Shown here piece by piece: positions 11,389-22,390 of a stretch of DNA of 64,000 nucleotides. Each line of letters starts with the position of its first letter. The stretch's first letter is position 1. Made by a program: the position numbers and the translations under genes. The stretch is from Merzomyia westermanni (lineage: Eukaryota > Arthropoda > Insecta > Diptera > Tephritidae), in assembly GCA_949987695.1 (NCBI GenBank), contig OX465291.1, positions 28,464,488 to 28,528,487 on the forward strand. The letters are read 5' to 3'. The notes under the pieces are model-generated. The model saw only the letters and a list, made by a program, of their open reading frames with translations, did no database searches and was not told the DNA's origin.

Positions 11389-12164
11389 ATTTAGAAATAT
11401 CATGGATCCTAAATCAAAAACCGTTCCAGATATCGAAACGAAATTTGGCACACAGAGTTCCCTGAATACAAGGAGTGTTCCGCGAAAAAATGGGCGAAAT
11501 CGGACATGGTCCACTCCCACCCTTATATGAAAGATTTTAAAAAGGATCACAGATTTATTAAATAGGCAATAACTTTGCTTAAAATTGCTTTATATCATTT
11601 CTTTTTCATGAACGGAGAAATTCGAAAAATATTAATTTTCGCCCACCCCTTTTATAATGGATTATTCCATAAAACTTTGTATGCCATAACTCCGGCAAAA
11701 ATTTAGTTGTCGAAACAAAATTTGGCGAAAATGTTGAATATATAAAGGCAACTGTTTATTGAAAAAAGGAACGAAATCGGTTGAGTGCCATACTCACTTT
11801 TTAACATAGTTCTGAAAAACTTTCTTGTAAAATTTTAAACCCGATATTTCTATAAATATGCAAGCTATATCAGTAAGATCTTCAACACGTAATAAGCTTT
11901 TTAAGCAAAACTCGACTTGTTGATTTTGGGCAGGTAAGCGTAGCGCCGCCCACTTTTCAGCATAAAAGTTCTGATATTTTCAAAGGCGATTGCTTGTAAT
12001 TCCAATTATATAGTTCAATGCAAATTGGTCAGCTTCTTCTGAACAGTAACTTATATACTCTTGCCAAAAAATAGGCAAATCGAATACCACACAAGTAAAA
12101 TATTCAGGCAAGTAGTTAATAGCCCACTGCAAAGAAGAATAAATATATTCCTTTTTGATTTCCA

Positions 12165-12323
12165 TACTTTCATGACCATGAAATGTTTGTAAGTATGAGA
12201 AGAAGAAGAGATATTCCCATCAATAGGTATACTGAAATAGTCAGGACGATGAGCTGAGTCGATTTAGCCATGTCGGTCTCTCCGTCGGTCGGTCGTCTGA
12301 CGTCTGTCTATTTGAACGAAAAT
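12165..12323 (-). repeat. Family A fragment nested in B1
   Basis: On the minus strand it matches the 3' part of family A: GACGGAGAGACCGACATGGC, CGACTCAGCTCATCG, TATACCTATTGATGGG and CTTCTTCTTCTCATACTTAC. The flanking B1 sequence continues on both sides and is contiguous in B2 near 61680. Confidence 0.65.
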
Positions 12324-12566
12324 TTTTTAAACATAAAATGTTCATGTATTGATATTTTGAAAAAATGTGGTTAGCAATGGCTGGTATGGAAGCTATTTAT
12401 ATACATATAAATTAGTTTAGCCCTCAAAATTCAGTGTTTTTATTGAAAACAATCAGCTGGCTTGATAATACAAACTGAAAAGTATTAAAATAGACCTGCA
12501 TAAATTGGTATACCATAATAGATCACTACTAGGTATATAATGTGCGGAATACTTCCTTACTTGTAA

Positions 12567-14117
12567 TTATTAAGGTTGCTGCACATTTACAAATGTCAAG
12601 CAACCAAAAAATCTTCAAACCACCCTAATAACCGTACAAAAATGTCTATCCTCAATACATCCACATACCTAGCATGAGTAACTGTATAAATTTGATTCTT
12701 CCTCAATTTCAATGATACTCACTGCCGCCCGCTCATCCCACTAACCACTTCTTTCATTATTTCCGCCGTTTGCAAGTGTATTGCAGCACAGAAATTAAAA
12801 TTGCCGCGTGTTAGTAATCATGATCGCACTAGTACTTATAGCCACCATCTAGAAAACAACTAACCCATCAAACATCAACGGCTATAATATTTCACCTATT
12901 TTTGTTGTTTTGTTTTTTGGTGACCACTTCGTTATGCATTCGCAATAAAAATAAAAGCATCATTTCGTCTTTGCGCATGTGCGCGGTTGATGATGCAACT
13001 TTGCGGTCACTGACTAAAGTGTTGCTTTCGTTTCGTTGTTGTACATTTTTCCATATGTTGTTGTTGTTGCTGATTTAGTTACTTGAAAGCACGACTGGCA
13101 AATTAAACCAAGTGGCCGCGCCGAACACATTTTTGACCAACTCAGCAGCCAATAAAATTAAATAAATCTACGAATGGGTTTGTGCGCGCGGCTCATCTCC
13201 AACGATGCAACGTTTTTACCACCACAACTATAGCTACTGATGGTGGTCATAGCTGCTGCGCTGCACTGTGTATGACCATCGTGGCTGGAAGCAAGTGTGC
13301 GCGCGCATGAGCACAAAATCACAACTCACGATTTTTAAACCACAAACGGCAAACACCATTTTCTACCGCAACCCACAGACCCAGAATTGAAGAAATTGAA
13401 AATGAATTGAATTGCATGAACTTGTACAGACTTAGTTGATGTTGGCAGCTGGGCAACTTGAAAGAGTAGGAGCGGCAAATGATGCTGGACGAACGTGAGC
13501 GTCAACCGCAAAAATAAAACAACCACCACTCTAACTACAGTGAGGGCAACAATGAACGGCGTAGATGATGATGGAAGTAATCATATGAGCCCATCCTGCA
13601 TGGACAGCTATCCGCTATGTGTTCTCGTACATATGTTCGGTTTTTCTTTAGCTTTTTTTTTTGGTCAATTGCTTATTTATTTTCTTTCGTTGGTTCGTTA
13701 ATCAACTGGGGTGTGCAGTTAAGTGTTCTGGCTCTTTTGTGGTTCATAAGGATTACTGATGCTGATCTTTTTTTGTAGGTCAGTGTGTTAAATTTAAAAA
13801 TGATGGTGCGCACGCGTTTAAGTAATTTTTTGACGCTTTGCGTACAAATTTTATTTGGCAGTGTTGTAAACGTTTCAGAATCGGGGTAGTGGTTTAAACA
13901 CACAATTTACTGCATAGGAAATGGAAGCTATTGCGTAGCATCATATTACTAAATAGAGTGTAAGATTAATTTCCTTTGCAATAGAAGTTTGCTCTGCAAG
14001 TGTCAAGAAAGCAAGCTCTTTGAACTCTTTGATTATTATTGATTATTCTTAAAAACTTGAAAAAAAAAATATTGTTTAGTCAAAAAATATTAGTACAAAT
14101 TTAGCTTTTATTTGAAT
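12567..14117. other. Unique GC-balanced intron DNA, possible regulatory island
   Basis: No repeat family is recognised. The stretch 12720-13620 has higher GC than its surroundings, TTGTTGTTGTTG runs and GCGCGCGC words (13190, 13299-13306). Short frames at 13335-13703 overlap on both strands and are not called. At 13765-13784 a T-rich tract reads TTTTTTTGTAG/GTCAGT, an acceptor placed directly against a donor-like sequence. Confidence 0.4.
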
Positions 14118-14118
14118 A

Positions 14119-14992
14119 ATCCCAGTAGAAGCAGGAATCATCGTTTTATTAATCCCGCAGTACTCCCTTGTGAGTATTGGATTACTCCCTATTACTGCCT
14201 ATACTTCTGTGTATTGCCCTATAACTTTGTATACTCCCTTTTAACATTGCACGTCCTAGGAGGGCGAGTGATAGAAAAACTCGCTTTCACCTCCAAAAAA
14301 AACAATAATTGAGTTTTTGTTATAACTTTTTTATGAATCGAGCAATGGGGGAGTTTTGGAGAATTTTAGAATACCTTCCAGGAGAATAATGAGGGAGACA
14401 TTTATCATTCTTCCTAAACGACCAATGAAAGATCTTTGGATAATCATGCCTCAAGCCTTCTATAGAAGCAAATAGAGGAATGGAAGCAATTTAATAGAAC
14501 TCATACTTAAATACCTCATATATCAGCAAATTATATTTTAATTATGGAAAACAAAAGTTATTAATATTTAAACCTTTATTTAAATTGCGTTTATTTCTCA
14601 TATTTCTACGACTGCGACTTGTTCTTTTTTTTTAATTTTTTCCCCTTTGCTGAAAATTATCTTTCTTTTGTTGGCTATGAGGAAAAGTTGGAGAAATCTC
14701 TATATAAATGTAAATAATATTTTATTAATAACTTGAGAAGGTCTCCCCTATTGCTCCACGATAAGTAAAATCGGAGCACAGAGTGAAGAAATCTCTGTTA
14801 TTGATCCGAAGGATATTAGGGGATTATTCCCTTATTTATCGCTTGGGAATTTCTCTTCTTGTCCTGCACAAAGAGTAGCATAAACGCAGAAAACGATAAA
14901 AAATATCTTCTATTGTTTCAGAAGGATGTCGAAGAGAGTACTTTTTTATTCATCGCTTGAGGAGATCTTGCTTCAAGTTCTACTGGGATATT
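14119..14992. repeat. Possible element bounded by ATCCCAGTAGAA inverted ends
   Basis: AATCCCAGTAGAA at 14119 is matched in inverted form by TTCTACTGGGATA at about 14980. The interior is non-coding with recurring ATCGCTTG and TCTCTTC-type words. No target duplication could be matched, so this may be chance. Confidence 0.25.
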
Positions 14993-16121
14993 TGTTCATT
15001 AAGATACTAATTTATATAACGCTGACACTAAGAGAATCAGCGGTTTGCTACAATATACATAATTTCGTATAGCTGCCCGGATCCAAATTAAAAAAATTAT
15101 ATAAAAAAAACGCGCACCCCCTATTATTACTTATAACTTTAGTCACAGATCTTATGGCAATGTCAGTTTAATGCGCATAAAATCGTACACCCTTCTAATA
15201 TTTTGCACTTTTCATCAAAACCTTTTTACAAATTGATTTATTGTCTACTCAAAATGAAGAATATACCCGGGCTCGTACACCCGTATATTTTTAATGCAAT
15301 TTTTATTGCTTGTTTTTATCTCCCTAGCTGGTATCTTATTGCAAATGGTTACATTTAGAAGTGTACAATTCGTAAATTATTTTTGTAAAAATTTCATGTT
15401 TTCACGTATTATTTACACATTTTTATGAGCGATTTAATTGCATTAACTTGAAGCGACTTTAACGAGACTGCGATGAATACGAACGGTTTATGGGTTACAA
15501 GATAAAAATGTTGACCACTTTACTACTTGTGTACATAAATTTATTGTAAAAGAATTGTAAGCATGATTCGCAAATGAAATAACTGTAGCGCTTGCTGAGT
15601 TTATAAAAACCAACACAATTCTGTTAACAAAAATTTTTTTTTTCTTTTTTTTCTAAAAAGTTTAACAATATAAAAATTTGATTTGCTAGGTCAGTTTATA
15701 AATAGTTTTTTAAAAACGAATGTTTTCAAATAAATCAGCTGCAAATTTTATTGAGTATTGGCAGCAGTAGTAGGCGTTTCCGCGATAATTGCTTATATTT
15801 GCTTGCATTTTCCAACATAATTCTTTAGAACACGATAAACGTGAAGTTTAAACAATAAAAAGTGGAAAATAACATTACTAATAATTGCAGCAAAGGTTCT
15901 GATAATAAAAATTTGTTTCTTTTTTTAAAAAAATGTATGTTAAAGCCACTAATATTTGTATGTTTATCTGCATACTAGTTGTTGTCTTTAGGAGGAATGC
16001 AACACAGAAGTGAAATTACTTTTTCGCATGAACAGAATTTAAATATTTTTTTTAGTAATTAAAAACTGAATAAATAAATAATTTTGATAAAAATGACACC
16101 ACTATCCAATATTATATCCAA
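14993..16121. other. AT-rich non-coding DNA
   Basis: Nothing coding or repetitive with clear edges is seen. Homopolymer T runs occur near 15632-15650. Confidence 0.4.
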
Positions 16122-16549
16122 CTAGCAGACCCGACAGACGTTGTTCTGCTAAAAAATAGACTTGATTCTCCCTTCTCATTAGATCCATGTTCTTCTGCCT
16201 GCCCACCTTCCTTTTCTTTCTCTTTATTTGATTGTCCTTTTTCATCACTATCACTATTACTATCACTATCGCTACCACTATCACTATCACTATCGCTACC
16301 ACTATCATTATCCCTATTCCTATCCCAGTCCCTATTCTAGAAACATTTGCTTCTTTTTCTTTAAATGGTCAACTAACCGCCTGGGCGAATTTGACCGTCC
16401 AACATTGCTCGTCAGTCGTTTTTTCGTTGCGCCTGAAACCACTGAAAGTTTAAAATTTTTTTTTTATATGAAAACATTTCACAGAGAAGGGCCAAGGAAA
16501 ACCTTCCATCGCGGTCATACGAAAGATATTTAATTTTTATACATATAGA
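16122..16549 (-). mobile_element. Non-autonomous Helitron, copy H2
   Basis: Read on the minus strand it begins TCTATATGTATAAAAATTAA directly after an A and ends GTCGGGTCTGCTAG directly before a T. These are the Helitron hallmarks: 5' TC, 3' CTAG, insertion between A and T, no target duplication. It has no Rep/helicase coding capacity at 428 bp. It contains a hexamer minisatellite and a segment also found at 58548-58630. Confidence 0.7.
16243..16335 (+). repeat. TATCAC/TACCAC hexamer minisatellite inside Helitron H2
   Basis: About 15 tandem copies of a TATCAC-type hexamer with variants TATCGC, TACCAC and TATCCC. Its translations give Tyr-His or Ile-Thr strings in two + frames and Val-Ile in reverse; these open frames are products of the repeat, not genes. 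Confidence 0.85.
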
Positions 16550-17549
16550 TTTGAAGACTTTAAAAAGCGCTTTCCTTTGATACACAAATTGTAATATTTC
16601 ACGCTGTGCAGCGCATATACATATTTTGTAGGGCTCTTAAAACTATTCTAATAATTAGATCAATCAAATATTCGCTTTTAGTATGATTGCTAATCGAATT
16701 TCACTATAGGTATGAAAACCTAAGTGTCAAATATTCTTAAATTAGAGAAGAGATACAAAGCTTTACTAAGTGTCAACTTCAAGCAACCAATGCCATTTGA
16801 CAGGAAAAGTCTTGCTTTTTATTCGATTTTCAAACAAGTATTGAAATGAATCATCTTTGTTTATTTTTAAGACTACTTACACTGTTAGTGATGGTGAGTT
16901 GCGCTCCTTAATGATCCGGGAGCCAAAAGCAATGTTTTGTTAGGTGTTGTTCCAAGCTAGCCTGTGGTCTTACCATAGCGTATGTTGAGGAGCTAAAAGC
17001 TAAAGTGGCTTATTGATGATAATTTAGGAGTATAATTTATTCAGACCTAGTTTCATCATACCTTACCCTACCTTCAAACTGACTCAAAAATATAATAAAT
17101 CTGCCATGGTGAAGAATTTTTTGATAGTACTTATGAGGATCGAAAGAAGCCAATGTTTGATGAATATTTATGCAAAAATCAGCGGTAATTTCCGACTATT
17201 CGTTGGTATGCTAATATTCGCGACGTGCAAAAATTAGGGCAAAAAAATATCGTTCAAATGATATCTTAAAAGTCGCAATCGGTTAAGATTTGGCTAAATT
17301 ATTGAAGTATTCCAAAAAAACCTACCCGTCAAAATATAGTCAAACACAATGCCATTTAACTCATTATTTGGATTGCGTTGATAAAATCATCACACATTGT
17401 TATGCTCACCTTTTATACTCAAACTATTTCATCATTCGAGATGTTTTTAAATTCAAAAAAAAATTTTTTAAACTCCTTTTTTAGGCAAAAAGGTGCATTT
17501 TTGGAGGTATTTTTAACTTGGTCCAGCTCACCTAAATATTGTTTTTTTT

Positions 17550-17551
<2 letters not shown>
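16550..17551. other. Non-coding DNA up to the G run
   Basis: No gene is supported. The 64-codon frame at 17290-17484 is Lys/Tyr-rich and unrecognised. The region 17090-17300 has frame-like stretches but no recognisable transposase motif. Confidence 0.35.
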
Positions 17552-17580
<29 letters not shown>

Positions 17581-17581
17581 G
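17552..17581 (+). repeat. Homopolymer of 30 G
   Basis: Thirty consecutive G residues stand between AT-rich flanks (a T run and GA before, CGGTC after). Such a run can form G-quadruplexes, but it can equally be a base-calling or assembly artefact. Confidence 0.9.
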
Positions 17582-17928
17582 CGGTCTTAGAAGAGTCCGG
17601 TAGAAGAATTACAACTTTTTTGGGAGACACCTTAATATCTGCTCGATTTTCGAATTATTCGAATTGTTGACAGCGAGCGATTGTCCGAATAATCGACGAT
17701 AGACGGTTGTTCGAATTTGACTAATCGAATATTATAAATAAATAAAAGAGAGATTAAAGCCTAGACTCTCCACCAATCGTAAAGCCTACTAAGCTTATTC
17801 ACGTCAAAACTGACAAATATTGTTCAAAGCGAATTTGCTACAGTTGTACATTCGCCATTTTTATTGTTTCACCGTCGGTATAGCTGCAATTCCAGACAGT
17901 CGAAACGGACTTCCGAAAAAAACTCAAA
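17582..17928. other. Non-coding DNA with TTCGAATTATTCGAA palindromic words
   Basis: At 17645-17730 words such as CGAATTATTCGAATTG and GTTCGAATTTGACTAATCGA recur, similar in kind to the cluster at 47243-47620. No gene is seen. The stretch 17880-17925 (ATTCCAGACAGTCGAAACGG) precedes the open frame at 17929 and resembles a fly initiator context, which is speculative. Confidence 0.3.
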
Positions 17929-18465
17929 ATGACTCGGAAGTTTCCACATCTCGCGTTCCAAGTTTTTATAAGTAGGCTGCTAAAACTCATGGAATTCCAT
18001 CTCCACTGCTGGCAAAATTTAAATCAAAATCTTGTAAGTAGTTATCTGATTGATTTCAAAGCAATTAACAAACAAATTGTCAAAGCAGTTTTGCTTATCT
18101 ACACGATCAATGCACTCAAAATCAAGAGAAACTCGTATCTGCTGTTAAATCGCTTACAAAACACGACAAATGCCACTATCGATTTCTCACCTATAGACAA
18201 CTCTTCAAAAAACATGAACGAAACCCAATTCAAAATGTTGAAGTGCAAATCAACTGCCGAAAAAATCAAACAAAAATTAAATTTAAAATTTAAACATTTA
18301 TGCAAGTTTTACAATGTTTTAATGTTTGCATTTTTACAGCACTGGCACCAGCACCCTTCAACCTGCAAATGCACACACACACACCCACATCTCAAACTTA
18401 TACTCATAGGCGCTGCACTTGTACTGCACCACTTGGTGCAGCATTTTATTGCAATTGTAATTTAA
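17929..18465 (+). other. Unassigned 178-codon open reading frame
   Basis: This ATG-started frame is the longest one outside recognised repeats. The start context CTCAAAATGACT is fair for a fly gene. The product would be basic, with a Lys/Asn/Leu-rich middle (about residues 50-125), a His/Thr-rich stretch from CA repeats (about 140-152) and a hydrophobic C-terminus. I recognise no domain. A GTAAGT donor lies inside it at 18034, so a short first exon (17900-18033) is an alternative. The C-terminal third overlaps unique DNA with CA repeats, which argues against a conserved protein. A chance frame is possible. Confidence 0.2.
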
Positions 18466-19205
18466 TCTTAATCGTAAATAAAATTTTAACTGTGCCTTGC
18501 TACGAAGCGGTGCATTGCGATTTACTCACCTCTACCCTCGAGCAGTCAACGTAAATCAACATTTCAACTGTGCGCAAAATCAACGTGCGTGTCTGCCAAC
18601 CAATCAACTGAGGAAATATAGCGGAAAAATTATAAAAAAAAAATTTTAAATGCAAAAAGACAGCAATTTCAATGATAAATAATGAAAAAAAAACTTTAAA
18701 TTGGCAACTATCAAAACTAAAAATATTAGCAAAAATGTAGAATTTGCATTTGCGCATGCGAACACCACCATATTTAAGATTACCATTTGCCATTGCTATT
18801 ACTCTTAGTCGTCGAATGGCGATTAGCAATTCGTATGCAAAATGCGACAAAAGGTTAAATTTTTCACTTTTTGCCTATTTACAAATGTTTGCTTTTGTTA
18901 CTAGTTTTTTTTACTTTTTGATTTCGCATGACATAAAATTTGCTGGATTAGCAAGCGAAATAAAGATCAAATGTTGCACAAATAAGCTTGCTTTGCTAAA
19001 GGAAACGGCAATACATTTCCTTTGAGTTGTGTAGATGGTGCTTTGAATGGCAGTTAGGCAAATGTAGCTGCGCATGCGCGTGCGCATAACTCAATCAGCG
19101 CGACTGTTGGCTCTGCGTCAATTGACAGTTTGCAATGACGCTTTTGCGAGGTAATTTTTATTTTGAAGAGTCAATTATTTATACATACATAGACGTATTT
19201 ATGTA
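18466..19205. other. Unique GC-balanced intron DNA with GCGCATGCG palindromes
   Basis: No exon is seen. TGCGCATGCG lies at 18751-18760 and the longer TGCGCATGCGCGTGCGCA at 19069-19086. These match the NRF-1/Erect wing type of palindromic site, a recall from known motifs. Overlapping frames on both strands are not called. Confidence 0.4.
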
Positions 19206-21642
19206 CAGTGTTGTGCAATAAAAAAGCAGTACGAAAGAACTTGGGAATTGGCAGAAAAAAAATATAAATATTTGTGTAATTTTTTAGCATGTAATACAGG
19301 TTCATTGAATTTAAACAGAAATCCATTTTCATTAAAATGGCATAAGAAAAAATATAACGGAAGCACTTTTATAAACGTCAAGACGAATATACTCTATCGA
19401 TTCATGCCATCAGAAAATGAAAAATTGCAAAAAAAAGCTATATTTTTAAGCGATGGAAGCTGGCATAAAACAGTAAAGGATATACATTACACAAGAATCG
19501 ATTGTTGATAAAAAAAAATAGTAATAATATATACCTCCTGAGGAGACTAAGACCGATCTTCTCTACCAATTCGTGTTTTGCTGCTTCTAATTTTTTCTAC
19601 AAATTGGCGGGACCTACAGTTTTTTTGCCGATTCCGAACAGTATCTGCAAAGGAGATAAATATTTGCTGAGAAGCCTTTCATGGCAAAAATACACTCGGA
19701 GAGTTTGCCAAACCACTGTCGAGAGGCGACCACGTTTTGAAAAAAATGTTTCAAACCACTTTTGCTGTTACTTGTTCCAGGGTTCGTACCTTGGACCTTC
19801 CGTCGATTCTTGATAGCTACTAAAAATTGAATGAAAGCGATGAAAAACTTCAAAGTATGCAAGAACTTGCTGCATACCAACAAAACTGTCGATAGCTACA
19901 CAAAAACCAGAATGGAGCATAAAAAATCGATATAACCTGATTACAGTCAACTTAAAAAAAAAAATGTTTACCAAGCGAAACTAATAGAATGTGTGGAAAA
20001 TATATTCAATAAATTTGTTATCGATAATTCGATGAAAATATCACATTTTATAAAACCGGTAAGAAAATAAGAGGAAAATCGTTGGTCGGAAATAGAAAAG
20101 CAAATTGAAATAACTAATAGATTAAATGAATTATTTATTAAAATGGCAAATAATCAGTAAGAAAGTGAAATCGTTCATGGTAATAAATAAAAAAATGCTG
20201 ATAGTGGTTTACAAAAACATTTAAAAGTCAAATTAATATAAAATCAAATTTATATAAAAATGTACATAATTATCACAAAAACCATTCAAGACCAATGCCG
20301 TCAAACAAAACATTTTAATTCAAATGTAAGTAGTAACGCAATCGGATTAAATCGATAATTTTATAAAAACTGATAACAATTGTTGGAAGCCGATAGTTCC
20401 TACAACAAAGAATCCGTCACAGCCAAGAAAAATGTTATATTACAGAAGAATTATAAAAGCGAATCGGCAGTAAATGAAGAGGGAAAAAATTTAAAATTTT
20501 AAAAGCGAAAGTTTTTGTTTCGATAAGGAATCAAAATAATCGATAAGGTGCATAAAGAAAGAAAAATTTGCACGAACTAAACAAATCAAATAAACATAAA
20601 ATAAATTTAAGAATAATGAAATAAAATTAAGATTATATAGATAAACCTGTACATAGAAAAATCGTTATAAGTGTAGAAAAATCGGGGCAATCCAAATTTT
20701 CTGTAGAAAACTAAAAATTTTTAGTATAGAAAACGCCTTAAGGCCAGTCAAAATTCATGAAATACCAAATAAAACGAGTAGGGTGCAATGCAAACCATTA
20801 ATTTGAAAAAAGTTTTCAATAACCCATAACAAGTAAAAAAGAATTAGAACTCGGCTCAAATAAAATAAATGTGATAAAAAAATTATAATGCACTCAATCA
20901 TTTGATATCCATCAAAATCGATAAAAATTAAAAAAAAAATCTATGAAAGGAAAAATGTGAATAATACAAGAACTCAATTAAAAAACAACAAATCATGATT
21001 TCGAAATATACCGAGTAAGTTACAATCGTTACTTTTTATTTTAAAATCGATCGACAATAATCGGGAAAAAGCAATAACTTACAAAAATTCATGTTCAAAC
21101 AAATCGCTTAACAACAATATGAAAATCCAATCATGAAAATGAGTTACGATAATAACGGTGAAGTTTTATGTACCAAACCCAATATTAGATGCAAACGAAA
21201 AAAATGTATAAAACCACCTGTTAATAAAACAATCAAAAATCTCGAGAAAATTCAAAAAGACAAAAACAAAAGTATAACAATGATTAAAGAACAAGCAAAA
21301 TATCGGCTAAGAAAATCATGAATTTGTATTAGAATAAAAGTTTAACTGCTTTCGAAGTGGATCTATAAGAAAAGCTATGGCGGTACTCTCTAGAATTTAC
21401 TTTTTTTATTTAACTAAACACTTTTTATGAATTATAATTAATAAAATTATTAAAAAAAAAAATAAAACAATATTAATTTTCTTAAAAAATTATCATTTTT
21501 GGCCTTAAGCTCATTTATAGTCATGCATACTTTAAAAATGTACAGGCCGTAAAAGCAACAATTCAGTTCAATTGTATTGTTGGTATACAAAAACAAATTA
21601 TATATTTATTTTTATCAGTATCAACTGTTTTGCACACTACTG
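19206..21642 (+). mobile_element. Putative Tc1-like element with A-rich interior
   Basis: The left end TA/CAGTGTTGTGCAA and the right end, inverted, TA/CAGTAGTGTGCAA are a plausible Tc1-type pair (10 of 12 terminal bases equal, TA on both sides). The interior + strand is markedly A-rich and T-poor for about 2 kb and carries many ATCGATAA words. Two open frames are Lys/Asn-rich: 19248-19508 (no ATG; residues include WHKKKYNGS and FLSDGSWHKT) and 21133-21321. Neither resembles a DDE transposase. A SINE splits the element at 19511-19802. Confidence 0.4.
19498..19815 (-). mobile_element. SINE copy S3 with 13-bp target duplication
   Basis: The insert (19511-19802) is flanked by TCGATTGTTGATA and TCGATTCTTGATA (12 of 13 equal). 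On the minus strand it starts inside the head (GGAAGGTCCAAGGTACGAAC, B-box present, A-box lost), then has AGTGGTTTGGCAAACTCTC, a GAGAAG-type block and GTAGGTCCCGCCAATTTG, and ends in a tail with poly(A). It shares this body with S1, S2 and S4. Confidence 0.75.
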
Positions 21643-22390
21643 TATATTTTCTGGGCTGCCACTTTTGACTGCACTGACATTATTATGCCACATCACAGCA
21701 GACATTTTAGTGAGCTGCCTTGGTTTAATTTTTTCTTCAACAATTTCCTCTGCATATGCGATGTTTTCTAGTTTTTCATATTTTATTCGTATTTTTCAAT
21801 ACACACATGCACATGTGTGTTTGCGCATGTGTGCGTTTTTGCAGGTTAGCAAAAATTTTTGAATTTTGTGATATTTCGCTAGTTTAAGAATTTGACATAC
21901 AAAAGGCTTGGTTAGTTTGGGAAGCTTGGTATGTGTGTCAAGCCTGCATTACTTAGTACAACTCGGTGCACTATTTACGTATATATTTATGTGCGCTTGT
22001 AACTGAGACGCGTAATTCAAAACGCTAACTGACATTGCACTCTGCACTATGCGGCCAGCTAACTATACTAACATGTGACTCAATGATGTCGTCGCTGTTG
22101 TATGATATCCCGCTATTACTGCGTTATTGCGAAGTTAAATATACAAATTTCAACCGGCATAATTTGCGCTCGCCTTGCATCCACTTGAGTACACGCGCTT
22201 GTGGATGTGTGTGTGCGCTTATTTTGTATGTCCAATAAACGCTTTTGTGCCGTCACAAAATTTAGCCACAATGAGGCTATTTAAATCAATTCGCTAAAAT
22301 CAACGTTAACATAAACGTGAACAACGCAACTAAGCTTAGTTGGTCAAAGCGAGCAATGAAGCAGCGATGTAGAAGAACATACAATGAAAA
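21643..22390. other. Unique intron DNA
   Basis: No exon is supported. Contains alternating GTGTGTTTGCGCATGTGTGCG (near 21815-21835) and other CA/TG-rich words. The 96- and 67-codon frames here are low complexity and unrecognised. Confidence 0.4.

Larger units (their letters stand above)
10690..12566 (-). repeat. Interspersed repeat family B, copy B1 (carries two nested insertions)
   Basis: On the minus strand this is collinear with 61388-62782. Both share TAGTAGTGATCTATTATG-like, TGCAGGCCTATTT/CAGGTCTATTT, GCCAGCTGATTGTTTTCAAT, GTCCACGCCCAC-like and CGAAATCGG blocks, then AGTGGGCGTGG-type words, and at the end ATTAATCAATTTCTC-like and CATTCGCCTA. B1 is longer because it holds a SINE (11044-11388) and a family A fragment (12165-12323). 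It is non-coding; the GGGCGTGGCACCGCCC style of word is common in dipteran interspersed repeats. Class unknown. Confidence 0.7.

Noticed and set aside
16228..16533. Tyr/His-rich and Ile/Thr-rich open frames
   Set aside because: They are translations of the TATCAC minisatellite inside a Helitron.
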